From positions 62,001 to 126,000 of the forward strand of contig JAFQCT010000016.1 of assembly GCA_017399405.1 (NCBI GenBank): a DNA stretch of 64,000 nucleotides. The letters are read 5' to 3'. The translations under genes and the position numbers were made by a program. The stretch comes from Clostridia bacterium. Lineage in GTDB: Bacteria > Bacillota > Clostridia > Oscillospirales > Acutalibacteraceae. The notes under the pieces are model-generated. The model was not told the DNA's origin. It ran no database searches and saw only the letters and a program-made list of their open reading frames with translations. This document shows positions 19,099 through 28,945 of the stretch, piece by piece (the stretch's first letter is position 1; each line of letters starts with the position of its first letter).

Positions 19099-20022
19099 AT
19101 GGACTGGACCGAAATTAAAATAGAAATAGATGCAGAAAATATTGATAAAGCAGCTGATATCGCAAGTATGGCAGTACCTTATGGAATCTATATTGAAGAT
19201 TACCGCACACTTGAACAAGAGGCTTGGGAAATCGCAAATATTGATTTAATTGATGAAGAGTTACTCGCAAAAGACCGCACAAAAGGTTGCGTTCATATCT
19301 ATATTTCACCTGAAGAAAATTATAAAGAAGCAATTTCTTTTTTAACTGAAAGATATGAAAGTGAAAAAATTCCTCATACAATTGAATATAAACCTTGCAA
19401 AAATGAAGATTGGGAAAATAATTGGAAAGAATATTTCAAACCAATGAAAATTGGCGAAAAACTTCTTATTAGACCTTTATGGATTGACGATTATGATGCA
19501 GAAGGCAGAGCAGTTTTAAGTATTGAACCAGGTCTTGCATTCGGTAGTGGTGGTCACAATACAACCCGCCTTTGTCTTGAAACACTTGAAAAGCATATAA
19601 AAACAGGTGACAGTGTTCTTGATTGCGGTTGCGGTAGTGGTATTTTGTCAGTTGCATCATTACTTATGGGTGCTGACAATGCAACAGGTGTTGATATTGA
19701 TAAACTTGCAGTTAAAACAGCAATCGAAAATGGTAAAGTAAACGGTTTTGAAGCACCAAAATATAACATTCTTAACGGCAATCTTGTTGATAAAGTTACG
19801 GGTATATTTGATGTTGTAGTTGCAAATATCGTTGCTGATATTATTATTCTTTTCTCAAGTCAGGTAGGGGAGTTTCTTAAAGATGACGGTGTGTTTATCA
19901 CATCAGGTATTATTGAACCTCGTGAGGAAGAAGTAACAAAAGCATTCCACGATAACAACTTCGAAATCATTGAAAGATACGAAGACGGCGGTTGGCTCTG
20001 CTTTGTTTGTAAAAAGATATAA
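19099..20022 (+). CDS. prmA: Ribosomal protein L11 methyltransferase
   Basis: The 307-residue SAM-dependent enzyme trimethylates ribosomal protein L11. An N-terminal substrate domain (EDWENNWKEYFKP) precedes the Rossmann fold with AFGSGGHNTTRL and motif I VLDCGCGSGILS. The acidic SAM-ribose contact is in GVDIDKLAV, and VANIVADI fills the catalytic-loop position. Length matches the family. Identical hairpin repeats lie on both sides, and the second one is followed by T5. Confidence 0.94.
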   Translation: MDWTEIKIEIDAENIDKAADIASMAVPYGIYIEDYRTLEQEAWEIANIDLIDEELLAKDRTKGCVHIYISPEENYKEAISFLTERYESEKIPHTIEYKPCKNEDWENNWKEYFKPMKIGEKLLIRPLWIDDYDAEGRAVLSIEPGLAFGSGGHNTTRLCLETLEKHIKTGDSVLDCGCGSGILSVASLLMGADNATGVDIDKLAVKTAIENGKVNGFEAPKYNILNGNLVDKVTGIFDVVVANIVADIIILFSSQVGEFLKDDGVFITSGIIEPREEEVTKAFHDNNFEIIERYEDGGWLCFVCKKI

Positions 20023-20038
20023 AATCATATATAGTTTT

Positions 20039-20068
20039 TGTAGGGGCGATTCACGAATCGCCCTTTTT
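20039..20068 (+). repeat. Dispersed hairpin repeat, copy 2, probably also the prmA terminator
   Basis: The same 25 bases as copy 1 (20039-20063) followed by TTTTTC. The stem GGGCGATTC/GAATCGCCC plus T-run would work as an intrinsic terminator for prmA. Confidence 0.8.
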
Positions 20069-20086
20069 CTATACTCTACCACTAAA

Positions 20087-20115
20087 TTGACAAACATATA
20101 TTTTAATGATATACT
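20087..20115 (+). promoter_or_regulatory. Sigma-A promoter of the 277-residue membrane protein gene
   Basis: TTGACA (20087-20092), 17 bases, TATACT (20110-20115). Confidence 0.65.
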
Positions 20116-20147
20116 TGAAATATAGAATAAATGAAAGGGTGTAGAAA

Positions 20148-20981
20148 ATGAGTAAAGAACAATTGAAAAAGTGGATTAAAATACTTGTCTTGGCAGTTCT
20201 TGCGTTTGTTGCAGTATATATTATTTTTGTTATGCTTGATGCACCGGGATTTGTTACCACTTATTTTGATAAACCTTTTTTCTGCATAATCCCTTTGTGT
20301 TTAATAGGTGTAGCGGGAATATTACACATTATTTATATGTTCGTTGAAAAAGGCGAACCATTACGAATAATAGGTAATATTTTTGTAGGTATTCTTGTAG
20401 TCTATATTGTTTTTTTCGGTTCAAATATTACACATGCTGAATATAATAATAGAGATAGATATAAAAATTTAGATAATCTTGAAACTAAGATTATAAATAA
20501 TATATTTGAAGATGAAAGTATAAAGGAAGATGATTATAGAAAGTCATATCATTGGTCTGTCTTCAAAACAATGATTTTTGAAAGTGAATATAACGGATAT
20601 GATTTTGAGTCAAACGAAAGTATTGTATGTTCCACAGATTCATATTGTGTAGATAATTATGCGTTAGGTTATAATAAAGTTATTGATGGTTTAGAGAATA
20701 AATTAAATGTTTTGAAAGATGTCCGTTATGATGATATTATATTGACAGAAAATGAAAAATCGGGCAACTATAATGGAGTGGAATATAAATGCTCTTATGC
20801 AGAAATAAGAAATGCAAACCATAATCGTTACTATACAAGATTAGCAATTCTTGTAACAAGTGACGATAGTGCTTATCTTATAAATATGCGTATCAGCAAT
20901 GATGACTTAATTGAAGTAAATATAGAGCAACAAACACAAAAACTTATTGATTTAATAAAATCTATGGAAATATTTATATGA
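20148..20981 (+). CDS. Membrane protein of unknown function
   Basis: The 277-residue protein has three hydrophobic segments in its first ~95 residues (about 9-32, 42-64, 74-92). A ~180-residue hydrophilic, acidic and Tyr/Asn-rich domain follows that probably lies outside. I recognise no family or catalytic motif. It has its own promoter and a GC-rich terminator, so it is a single-gene unit. ATG at 20148 follows GAAAGGGTG. Confidence 0.75.
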   Translation: MSKEQLKKWIKILVLAVLAFVAVYIIFVMLDAPGFVTTYFDKPFFCIIPLCLIGVAGILHIIYMFVEKGEPLRIIGNIFVGILVVYIVFFGSNITHAEYNNRDRYKNLDNLETKIINNIFEDESIKEDDYRKSYHWSVFKTMIFESEYNGYDFESNESIVCSTDSYCVDNYALGYNKVIDGLENKLNVLKDVRYDDIILTENEKSGNYNGVEYKCSYAEIRNANHNRYYTRLAILVTSDDSAYLINMRISNDDLIEVNIEQQTQKLIDLIKSMEIFI

Positions 20982-20996
20982 TAATATAAAACAGTT

Positions 20997-21026
20997 TGGC
21001 GGGGTTATGACTCCGCCATAATTTTT
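20997..21026 (+). terminator. Terminator after the membrane protein gene
   Basis: TGGCGGGGT, loop TATG, ACTCCGCCA, then TAATTTTT. One G-U pair in the stem. The T-run is interrupted, so strength is uncertain. Confidence 0.7.
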
Positions 21027-21048
21027 ACCATTTTTTACATAAAAACTC

Positions 21049-21077
21049 TTGACAAATCCTGTAAAATATTATATATT
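21049..21077 (+). promoter_or_regulatory. Sigma-A promoter of feoAB
   Basis: TTGACA (21049-21054), 17 bases, TATATT (21072-21077). The first DtxR-like palindrome begins 8 bases after the -10. Confidence 0.7.
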
Positions 21078-21085
21078 TATATATG

Positions 21086-21146
21086 GTTAGCAAAGGCTAA
21101 CTTTATATATTACTAAAATGTTAGCACTTGCTAACAAAAGGCTAAC
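21086..21146. promoter_or_regulatory. Two DtxR-like palindromes and a half site upstream of feoA
   Basis: GTTAGCAAAGGCTAAC (21086-21101) and GTTAGCACTTGCTAAC (21120-21135) share 6-base arms around a 4-base centre. A half site GGCTAAC (21140-21146) follows. They resemble the TTAGGnnnnCCTAA type bound by DtxR/IdeR-family metal repressors and lie just after the feoAB promoter, so iron-dependent repression is likely. The regulator itself is not in the window. Confidence 0.6.
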
Positions 21147-21198
21147 AAACATAAGCAAAATAACTTGACCATATATATTAGTACAAGGAGAGTGTGGT

Positions 21199-21429
21199 AT
21201 GAAATCTCTTAAAGATGTCAAAATAGGTGGAACTGCAAAAGTAATAAAAGTCCACGGTGAAGGTGCCATAAGACGACGCATTATGGATATGGGAATTACA
21301 AAAGGCGTTGAGCTGTATGTAAGAAAAGTAGCCCCTTTAGGTGACCCACTTGAAATATATGTTAGAGGGTATGAACTCTCTTTAAGAAAAGCAGACGCAG
21401 AAATGATTGAGGTAGAAGATATAAAATGA
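21199..21429 (+). CDS. feoA: Ferrous iron transport protein FeoA
   Basis: The 76-residue SH3-like cytoplasmic protein supports FeoB. The pattern GEGAIRRRIMDMGITKGVELYV is diagnostic for FeoA. An AAGGAGAG ribosome site precedes the ATG. Its stop overlaps the feoB start (ATGA), so the pair is translationally coupled. Confidence 0.95.
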   Translation: MKSLKDVKIGGTAKVIKVHGEGAIRRRIMDMGITKGVELYVRKVAPLGDPLEIYVRGYELSLRKADAEMIEVEDIK

Positions 21430-23543
21430 GTATAAAAATTGCACTTGCAGGTAACCCAAACTGTGGTAAAACAACACTTTTTAATTTGCTAACAGGCTCA
21501 AATCAGTTTGTTGGCAACTGGCCTGGTGTTACCGTTGAGAAAAAAGAAGGTAAACTTAAAAATCGCGAAGATGTTATAATTGTTGACTTACCGGGCATTT
21601 ACTCTTTGTCACCATATACACTTGAAGAAGTTGTTGCAAGAAAGTTCCTTGTAAATGAGTGTCCTGACGCTATAATTAACCTTGTTGACGGAACAAACCT
21701 TGAACGCAATCTTTATCTTACAACACAACTTACTGAACTTGGCATTCCCGTTGTAATTGCAATCAATATGATGGATGTTGTTGAAAAAAGAGGGGACAAA
21801 ATTAACATTGAAATTCTTTCTAAAAAACTCGGTTGTAATGTGGTTGAAATTTCAGCATTAAAGGGTACAGGTATTAGTGAGGTTGTTGACTTTACAATAC
21901 AGGCGGCAAAAACTCAACATCGTGCACCAATACATAGATACAGCGGTGCAGTTGAACATGCCCTTGCTCATATTGAAGAGGCAACAATTCACAATATGAA
22001 TACACCGCAACAGCGTTGGTATGCGGTAAAAATCTTTGAGCGTGACGAGCAGGTTTTAGCAACTCTTAATATTGATAAAAAAATCCTCACACATATTGAA
22101 ATGGATATTAAAATGACTGAAACAGAACTTAATGATGACGCTGAAAGCATTATTATCAATGAAAGATATTTGTTTATTGAGTCAGTTGTAAAAGAGTGTT
22201 TCAAAAGAAAAAGACGCAATAAAATCACAACATCTGATAAAATCGATAAAATTGTTACCAACAGATTTTTAGCATTGCCAATTTTCGCAGTTGTAATGTT
22301 TTTAGTGTATTACATATCCGTTTCAACAGTTGGTACATGGGCAACTGACTGGGCAAATGATGGCGTTTTCGGCGAAGGTTGGTCACTTTTCGGTATGTTT
22401 ATTCCAAGTGTGCCACAACTTGTAGAATCCTTACTTATTACACTTAACTGTGCCGATTGGTTACAAAGTTTAATACTTGACGGTATTGTTTCTGGTGTTG
22501 GTGCAGTTTTAGGTTTCGTGCCACAAATGATAGTGCTTTTTATATTCCTTGCATTCCTTGAGGCATGTGGTTATATGTCACGAGTAGCCTTTATGATGGA
22601 TAAACTTTTCAGAAAGTTTGGTCTTTCAGGTAAATCTTTTATTCCAATGCTTATAGGTTCAGGTTGTGGTGTGCCGGGTATTATGGCATCTCGTACAATC
22701 GAAAATCAGCGTGACCGTAGAATGACAATCATCACTACAACATTTATTCCTTGTAGTGCAAAAATCCCGATTATAGCACTTATTGCAGGCAATCTTTTCC
22801 ACGATGCATGGTGGGTAGCACCAAGTGCATATTTTATAGGCGTTGCTGCAGTTGTAGTGTCAGGTATAATGCTTAAAAAGACAAAACTTTTTGCAGGTGA
22901 AGTAGCACCGTTTGTACTTGAATTGCCAATTTACCATATGCCAACATTCGGGAATATTATGAGAAGTATGTGGGAAAGAGCAAGTTCCTTTATCAAAAAA
23001 GCAGGTACAGTTATTCTTGTATCTTCAATTATAATCTGGCTTGGCTCATCTTTTGGTGTAATGAATGGTAAGTTTACATTTAGTCTTGATATGTCACTTT
23101 CTGACAGTGTAATCGGTATGATTGGTGATGCTCTTAAATTCCTTTTTGTACCATTAGGTTTTGGCAATGCTGAAACCGCTGTTGCAACAATAATGGGACT
23201 CATAGCAAAAGAAGAAATTGTTTCAGTGCTTGAAATTCTTGAATTTAATGGTTTAAGTCAACTTGCAGGGTATTCATTCCTTGTGTTCAATCTTCTTTGT
23301 GCACCTTGTTTTGCTGCTATGGGTGCAATCAGACGAGAAATGAATTCAGCAAAATGGACTTTCTTCGCAATCACTTATCAATGCACATTTGCTTATGCAG
23401 TATCTTTAATGATTTATCAGTTTGGTAATCTCTTTATGGGTACACCAAATCTTTTAGGCGTAATTTGTGCAACACTTGTCTTAGTGGTAATAGTATTTAT
23501 GCTTATGAAACCATTTAAGGAATACAAAAAATATAAAGGTTGA
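21426..23543 (+). CDS. feoB: Ferrous iron transporter FeoB
   Basis: The 705-residue protein has an N-terminal GTPase domain (GNPNCGKTTLFN, then VDLPGIYSL and INMMDV) and a polytopic membrane part with the two Gate-like regions (GSGCGVPGIMASRTIENQRDRRM and GLIAKEEIV). It imports Fe2+. It lies directly between feoA and a short Cys-rich FeoB-associated gene, all behind DtxR-like sites. Confidence 0.97.
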   Translation: MSIKIALAGNPNCGKTTLFNLLTGSNQFVGNWPGVTVEKKEGKLKNREDVIIVDLPGIYSLSPYTLEEVVARKFLVNECPDAIINLVDGTNLERNLYLTTQLTELGIPVVIAINMMDVVEKRGDKINIEILSKKLGCNVVEISALKGTGISEVVDFTIQAAKTQHRAPIHRYSGAVEHALAHIEEATIHNMNTPQQRWYAVKIFERDEQVLATLNIDKKILTHIEMDIKMTETELNDDAESIIINERYLFIESVVKECFKRKRRNKITTSDKIDKIVTNRFLALPIFAVVMFLVYYISVSTVGTWATDWANDGVFGEGWSLFGMFIPSVPQLVESLLITLNCADWLQSLILDGIVSGVGAVLGFVPQMIVLFIFLAFLEACGYMSRVAFMMDKLFRKFGLSGKSFIPMLIGSGCGVPGIMASRTIENQRDRRMTIITTTFIPCSAKIPIIALIAGNLFHDAWWVAPSAYFIGVAAVVVSGIMLKKTKLFAGEVAPFVLELPIYHMPTFGNIMRSMWERASSFIKKAGTVILVSSIIIWLGSSFGVMNGKFTFSLDMSLSDSVIGMIGDALKFLFVPLGFGNAETAVATIMGLIAKEEIVSVLEILEFNGLSQLAGYSFLVFNLLCAPCFAAMGAIRREMNSAKWTFFAITYQCTFAYAVSLMIYQFGNLFMGTPNLLGVICATLVLVVIVFMLMKPFKEYKKYKG

Positions 23544-23548
23544 TATTT

Positions 23549-23716
23549 ATGATTGAATTTTTAAGTGCAAATATAGGTACAATTATTGTTTTTATTGTAT
23601 TGGCAGTAATTGTAGGTGCAATAATTTATAAAATGTATCGTGACAAGAAAAAAGGCAAATCATCTTGCGGATGTAATTGCTCATCTTGTCCAATGGCAAA
23701 TGAATGTCATAAATAA
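23549..23716 (+). CDS. FeoB-associated Cys-rich membrane protein
   Basis: The 55-residue product has an N-terminal single membrane helix (about residues 8-28), a basic stretch RDKKKGK and a Cys-rich tail CGCNCSSC...C. This is the architecture of the small FeoB-associated proteins found after feoB in many Firmicutes. It begins 5 bases after feoB and is followed by a terminator. The cysteines may bind iron or an Fe-S cluster, which is inference. Confidence 0.85.
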   Translation: MIEFLSANIGTIIVFIVLAVIVGAIIYKMYRDKKKGKSSCGCNCSSCPMANECHK

Positions 23717-23722
23717 ACTGAT

Positions 23723-23752
23723 GGCTACTAACTAGTTTAGTAGCCTTTTTTC
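23723..23752 (+). terminator. Terminator of the feo operon
   Basis: GGCTACTAA pairs with TTAGTAGCC around a short loop (CTAGT), followed by TTTTTT. Confidence 0.88.
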
Positions 23753-23781
23753 TTGAAAAAATTTTCGACTTGCAATATAAT
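23753..23781 (+). promoter_or_regulatory. Sigma-A promoter of the GH5 gene
   Basis: TTGAAA (23753-23758), 17 bases, TATAAT (23776-23781), directly after the feo terminator. Confidence 0.6.
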
Positions 23782-23801
23782 AAACAAAAAGAGGTGCTTT
23801 T

Positions 23802-25049
23802 ATGAAAAAACTGATTTCACTTTTACTTGTGTTTACAATGATTTTAACTCTATTCGGTTGTTCAAAACCCGAAACAAAGTCTTTAGACCAATATAATAAC
23901 TCAAACCCAAAAGAAATGAGCCTTTTAACAGTTAAAGATGGCTATATAGTTAATGAAAACGATGAAAATGTAATACTTAAAGGCGTTAACTTAGGTAACT
24001 GGCTCTTGTGGGAAACTTGGATGGGATTTGTGCCTGAATATACTCACGATTGGGCATATTACGATACTTTACAAGTTTTAATTGACCGTTTTGGCGAAGA
24101 AAAAACTGCCGAAATCGTAAAAACTTATGAAGAGAATTTTATTACAGAAGATGATATTGCACAAATTGAAAAACTTGGTTTTAACTGTGTCCGTGTACCT
24201 TTTTGGTATCGCAACTTTATGACAGAAGACCTTAAGTGGCTATCAGAAAATCACGACGATAATAAAGGCTTTCAAAAACTCGATTGGCTGATTTCAACTT
24301 GTGAAAAATACGGAATTTATGTAATGCTTGACTTACACGGAGCTCCTGGTGGTCAAAGCAAAAATCATTGTACAGGCAAAGCAGGACGCAACGAACTTTA
24401 TGAAAATGAAAATATGATGAACGCAACTGTTGAACTTTGGTCTGTAATCGCAGAACGCTATAAAGATAACAAAACCGTATGTGCTTATGATTTACTAAAC
24501 GAGCCACAAAACAATGGCGGTTATGAGGGCGATTACAGTTGGTCAGCAGAAAGTGAAGAAGCAGTATCTCGAACAAACAAGGCATACGATAAACTTTATA
24601 AAGCAATCCGCGAAATTGATAAAAATCATATAATCTCATTTGAGGGTGTGTGGTCAACAACAGTTTTACCTAATCCACAAGAAATGGGTTACGAAAATCT
24701 GCTTTATCAGTTGCACCTTTACGACAGCGAAAAAGGTATGATTCGTTATCGCGTTGATGAACTTAAAACTGCTCGAAAAGATTGGGGAGTTGCAGTAGTT
24801 GTAGGCGAATACAATAACCACGAATGTGAAGAATATGCCCAAAAGAAATATGAGAAAAATGACATCAGCCGAATTAAGTGGACTTATAAAACTTACAATG
24901 CAGGCGAAACTTGGGGTATCTTCAATAAAGATGTTGAGCGTATCGATATTAAGACCGCATCTTATGAAGAAATCATAACATTCATAATTGAAAACACCAA
25001 AACTCAAAACTTTAATTTTAATGCTGAAGAAATGAGTATTCTTCGATAG
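23802..25049 (+). CDS. Glycoside hydrolase family 5 lipoprotein
   Basis: The 415-residue protein starts with a lipoprotein signal peptide (KKLISLLLVFTMILTLFGC; lipid Cys at 20). The GH5 barrel shows GVNLGNWLLWETWM, LDLHGAPGGQSKN and the acid/base glutamate in LLNEPQN; a later glutamate in VVGEYNNHE is the likely nucleophile. The GVNLGNWL opening is typical of exo-1,3-glucanase-type GH5 members, so a beta-glucan substrate is plausible. It is anchored outside the cell. It has its own promoter and lies just upstream of the ara genes. Confidence 0.88.
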   Translation: MKKLISLLLVFTMILTLFGCSKPETKSLDQYNNSNPKEMSLLTVKDGYIVNENDENVILKGVNLGNWLLWETWMGFVPEYTHDWAYYDTLQVLIDRFGEEKTAEIVKTYEENFITEDDIAQIEKLGFNCVRVPFWYRNFMTEDLKWLSENHDDNKGFQKLDWLISTCEKYGIYVMLDLHGAPGGQSKNHCTGKAGRNELYENENMMNATVELWSVIAERYKDNKTVCAYDLLNEPQNNGGYEGDYSWSAESEEAVSRTNKAYDKLYKAIREIDKNHIISFEGVWSTTVLPNPQEMGYENLLYQLHLYDSEKGMIRYRVDELKTARKDWGVAVVVGEYNNHECEEYAQKKYEKNDISRIKWTYKTYNAGETWGIFNKDVERIDIKTASYEEIITFIIENTKTQNFNFNAEEMSILR

Positions 25050-25055
25050 TTTTTA

Positions 25056-25084
25056 TTGATTATTTTTTACAATAATGGTATAAT
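25056..25084 (+). promoter_or_regulatory. Sigma-A promoter of the ara operon
   Basis: TTGATT (25056-25061), 17 bases, TATAAT (25079-25084). A short palindrome TATAC-TC-GTATA (25095-25106) lies at about +5 to +16. It could be an operator, but it also precedes the ribosome site directly. Confidence 0.65.
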
Positions 25085-25120
25085 TTATAAGATATATACT
25101 CGTATAAGGAGTTGGAAAAT

Positions 25121-26722
25121 TTGGATATTCAAGCAATTAAATCTACAATCGAAAATGGCAACGCTGTTCTCGGTATTGAAATGGGCTCAACACGAATTAA
25201 AGCAGTCCTCATTGACGAAAAGCATAACCCTATTGCAAGTGGTTCACACGGTTGGGAAAATCGCTTTGAAAATGGTGTTTGGACTTATCATTTGGACGAT
25301 GTTTGGGCAGGACTTCAAGATGCTTATAAAAATCTTAAAGCAGATGTAGAAGAAAAGTATGGCGTAAAGCTTACAAAACTCAAATCAATGGGCTTTTCTG
25401 CTATGATGCACGGTTATCTTCCATTTGATAAAGACGGTAAACAACTTGCGGAGTTCAGAACTTGGAGAAATACAATTACAGAGCAATCTGCTGAAGAATT
25501 AACAAAACTTTTCAAGTTTAATATTCCACAGCGTTGGAGTATTGCTCATTTATATCAAGCAATATTAAACGGTGAAGACCATCTCCCAAACATTGATTTT
25601 CTCACAACTCTTGAGGGGTATGTTCATTGGATGCTCACAGGTGAAAAAGCAATCGGTATTGGTGAAGCAGCAGGTATGTTCCCAATTGACAGCACAAAAA
25701 ATTGCTACGATGAAAAAATGGTAGCAGATTTTGATGCAAAGATTGAAGAAAAAGGTTATAGTTGGAAACTTCTTGATATTCTTCCCAAAATCCTTGTTGC
25801 AGGGGACCGTGCAGGTACACTCACAAAAGATGGTGCGTTACTTCTTGACCCGACAGGCGAGCTTGAAAGTGATATTCCGCTTTGCCCACCTGAAGGTGAT
25901 GCGGGTACAGGAATGGTTGCAACAAACAGTGTTGCTGCAAAAACAGGTAACATTTCAGCAGGTACATCAATCTTTGGTATGATAGTACTTGATAAAGCAC
26001 TTTCAGATGTTTATACAGAAATTGATATGGTAACAACTCCAACAGGTAAGCCTGTTGCTATGGTACATTGTAATACTTGTACATCAGACCTTGATGCTTA
26101 TGTAAAACTATTTGCAGAAGTGCTTGCAAATAGTGGTGTAGAGGTTAATAAACCTGCACTATACGATATGCTTTATGCAGAAGCACTTAAAGGTGACGCG
26201 GATTGTAACGGTATTATTAGTTTCAATTATTATTCAGGTGAGCCTGTAACAGATACTGCAGAGGGCAGACCATTACTTGTAAGAATGCCTGATAGTAAAT
26301 TCAGTCTTGCAAACTTTATGCGTGCACAACTTTATGGCACAATGGCAACACTTCGCCTTGGTATGAACATTCTTTTTGATAAAGAAAATGTTCAAATTGA
26401 AAAACTTCTCGGTCACGGTGGTTTATTCAAGACACCAATCGTTGGTCAAAAACTTATGGCAGGGGCACTTAATACTCCTGTTGCGGTTATGGAAACTGCA
26501 GGCGAGGGCGGTGCTTGGGGTATTGCACTTCTCGCATCATATATGGTAAACAAGAGTGATAATGAAACTCTTGAAGATTATCTTGAAAACAAAGTTTTTG
26601 CAGAGTATAAAGCAAGTGTAATTGAGCCTGACAAAGCAGATGTTAATGGCTTCAATGAATATATTAAAAGATATGAGTCAGCGGTTGCAGTTGAAAAGTC
26701 TGCAATTGATGTTCTTAAATAA
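25121..26722 (+). CDS. araB: FGGY-family kinase, probable L-ribulokinase
   Basis: The 533-residue sugar kinase has the N-terminal phosphate-binding motif [16 protein letters not shown] and the FGGY C-terminal signature around [11 protein letters not shown]. Gene order with araA and araD makes L-ribulose the expected substrate; xylulose is the alternative. The TTG at 25121 is chosen because AGGAG (25107-25111) lies 9 bases upstream. The TTG at 25112 abuts that site. Confidence 0.87.
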   Translation: MDIQAIKSTIENGNAVLGIEMGSTRIKAVLIDEKHNPIASGSHGWENRFENGVWTYHLDDVWAGLQDAYKNLKADVEEKYGVKLTKLKSMGFSAMMHGYLPFDKDGKQLAEFRTWRNTITEQSAEELTKLFKFNIPQRWSIAHLYQAILNGEDHLPNIDFLTTLEGYVHWMLTGEKAIGIGEAAGMFPIDSTKNCYDEKMVADFDAKIEEKGYSWKLLDILPKILVAGDRAGTLTKDGALLLDPTGELESDIPLCPPEGDAGTGMVATNSVAAKTGNISAGTSIFGMIVLDKALSDVYTEIDMVTTPTGKPVAMVHCNTCTSDLDAYVKLFAEVLANSGVEVNKPALYDMLYAEALKGDADCNGIISFNYYSGEPVTDTAEGRPLLVRMPDSKFSLANFMRAQLYGTMATLRLGMNILFDKENVQIEKLLGHGGLFKTPIVGQKLMAGALNTPVAVMETAGEGGAWGIALLASYMVNKSDNETLEDYLENKVFAEYKASVIEPDKADVNGFNEYIKRYESAVAVEKSAIDVLK

Positions 26723-26737
26723 AAGGAGAAAATTATT

Positions 26738-28216
26738 ATGAGTCTTAAAAATTATGAATTTTGGTTTGTAGTTGGTAGTCAGTTCCTTTACGGTCCCGAA
26801 GTTTTGGAAACAGTTGCAGCCCGTGCACAAGAAATGGTTGATGAACTCAATGCATCAGGTTCACTTCCATGCAAAGTTGTTTACAAAGTTACTGCAAAGA
26901 CAAATAAAGAAATTACAGATGTTGTAAGAGAAGCAAACTATGATAAAAAATGTGCAGGTATCATTACTTGGTGTCATACATTCAGTCCATCAAAAATGTG
27001 GATTAACGGTTTTGTAGATTTACAGAAACCTTATTGTCACCTTGCAACACAGTATAATACAGAAATCCCTAACGATGAAATTGATATGGACTTTATGAAT
27101 CTTAATCAGGCTGCTCACGGTGACCGTGAACACGGATTTATCGCAGCAAGACTTCGTATGCCTCGCAAGGTAATCGCAGGTCATTGGACTAAGGATTCTG
27201 TTCGTGCTCGTCTTGGTGACTGGATGCGTTCAGCAGTTGGTGTTGCAGTAAGTAAAGACCTTAAAGTTATGCGTTTTGGCGACAATATGCGTGAAGTTGC
27301 TGTTACTGAGGGCGATAAAGTTGAAGTACAGGCTAAACTCGGTTGGCAGGTTAACACTTGGGCAGTTGGTGACCTTGTGAAAGAAATGAACGCTGTTACA
27401 GATGCTGAAATTGATGCTTTAATGGATACTTACAAAGCTGAATATGATATTGCAACAAATAATATCGAAGCAATTCGTTATCAAGCCCGTGAAGAAATCG
27501 CAATGAAGAAAATGCTCGACAGTGAAGGCTGCATGGCATTCTCAAACACATTCCAAGATTTGTATGGTATGGAACAGCTTCCAGGTCTTGCAAGTCAGCA
27601 TTTGATGGCTCAGGGTTACGGCTATGGTGGTGAAGGCGACTGGAAAGTTGCTGCTATGACTGCTATTATGAAAGCAATGGCAGAAGGCAAAAACGGTGGA
27701 ACAGGCTTTATGGAAGACTATACATATCACCTTGTTGAAGGCGAAGAATATAGCCTTGGTGCACATATGCTTGAGGTTTGTCCGTCAATGGCAGCAGCAA
27801 AGCCTCGTATTGAAACACATCATCTTGGAATAGGTATGAATGAAAAAGACCCTGCAAGACTTGTTTTTGAAGGTAAAGCAGGTAGTGCTATCGTTGTATC
27901 ATTAGTTGATATGGGCGGCCGTCTTCGTCTTATCTGTCAAGATATTGAGTGTGTTAAACCAATTATGGAAATGCCAAATCTTCCTGTTGCTCGCGTTATG
28001 TGGAGAGCAATGCCTGATTTAGAAACAGGTATTGAATGTTGGATTACAGCAGGTGGTGCTCATCATACAGTTCTCAGTTATGATGTAACAGCAGAACAAA
28101 TGAAAGATTGGGCAAATATGATGGATATTGAATTCGTTCATATCAATAAAGATACAACAGTTGCAGGACTCCAGCAAGACTTGTTCCTTGCTGACCTTGC
28201 TTGGAAATTGAAATAA
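26738..28216 (+). CDS. araA: L-arabinose isomerase
   Basis: The 492-residue Mn2+ enzyme converts L-arabinose to L-ribulose. The start NYEFWFVVGSQFLYG and the segments WCHTFSPSKMWI and NQAAHGDREHGF are typical. The metal-binding Glu/His residues lie in AFSNTFQDLYG-region and ETHHLGIG contexts. AAAGGAG precedes the ATG 15 bases after araB. Confidence 0.97.
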   Translation: MSLKNYEFWFVVGSQFLYGPEVLETVAARAQEMVDELNASGSLPCKVVYKVTAKTNKEITDVVREANYDKKCAGIITWCHTFSPSKMWINGFVDLQKPYCHLATQYNTEIPNDEIDMDFMNLNQAAHGDREHGFIAARLRMPRKVIAGHWTKDSVRARLGDWMRSAVGVAVSKDLKVMRFGDNMREVAVTEGDKVEVQAKLGWQVNTWAVGDLVKEMNAVTDAEIDALMDTYKAEYDIATNNIEAIRYQAREEIAMKKMLDSEGCMAFSNTFQDLYGMEQLPGLASQHLMAQGYGYGGEGDWKVAAMTAIMKAMAEGKNGGTGFMEDYTYHLVEGEEYSLGAHMLEVCPSMAAAKPRIETHHLGIGMNEKDPARLVFEGKAGSAIVVSLVDMGGRLRLICQDIECVKPIMEMPNLPVARVMWRAMPDLETGIECWITAGGAHHTVLSYDVTAEQMKDWANMMDIEFVHINKDTTVAGLQQDLFLADLAWKLK

Positions 28217-28225
28217 GGTGAAAAT

Positions 28226-28921
28226 ATGCTTGAACAGTTAAAAAAAGAAGTGTTTGAGGCAAATATGCTTTTGCCAAAATACGGACTTATCACATTTACT
28301 TGGGGTAATGTGTCAGGTGTTGACCGTGAAAAAGGACTTATGGTAATTAAACCATCAGGTGTTGAGTATGACACAATGAAACCGGAAGATATGGTGGTAG
28401 TTGACTTGAAAACAGGTAAAAAAGTTGAGGGTGACTTAAATCCGTCATCTGATACTGATACTCATGTGGCACTTTATAATGCATTCCCTGATATAAAAGG
28501 TGTTGTTCATACTCATTCTCGTTGGGCAACAACATTTGCACAGGCAGGTATGGGAATCCCCGCACTCGGTACTACTCACGGTGACTATTTCTATGGTGAA
28601 ATTCCTTGCACTCGCAAAATGACTCCTGAGGAAATAGGTGGCAAATACGAACTCGAAACAGGTAATGTAATCATTGAAACTTTTAATGATAAAGAGCCTA
28701 ATGACATTCCTGCTGTCCTTGTTCACAGTCACGGACCATTTACTTGGGGTACTGACCCACACAACGCAGTTCATAATGCTGTTGTCCTTGAAGAACTTGC
28801 ATTTATGGCTTGGCATAATATTATGATGAATCCTGGGATTCAGCCAATGCAACAAGAACTTCTTGATAAACATTATCTTCGTAAACACGGTGCAAATGCC
28901 TACTACGGACAAAAGAAATAA
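28226..28921 (+). CDS. araD: L-ribulose-5-phosphate 4-epimerase
   Basis: The 231-residue class II aldolase-like enzyme passes L-ribulose-5-P to D-xylulose-5-P. Segments [36 protein letters not shown] with zinc-binding histidines, and HSHGPFTWG are typical. Third gene of the ara operon, 9 bases after araA. Confidence 0.96.
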   Translation: MLEQLKKEVFEANMLLPKYGLITFTWGNVSGVDREKGLMVIKPSGVEYDTMKPEDMVVVDLKTGKKVEGDLNPSSDTDTHVALYNAFPDIKGVVHTHSRWATTFAQAGMGIPALGTTHGDYFYGEIPCTRKMTPEEIGGKYELETGNVIIETFNDKEPNDIPAVLVHSHGPFTWGTDPHNAVHNAVVLEELAFMAWHNIMMNPGIQPMQQELLDKHYLRKHGANAYYGQKK

Positions 28922-28945
28922 TTTTTATGAAAAGAAGGATATAAA

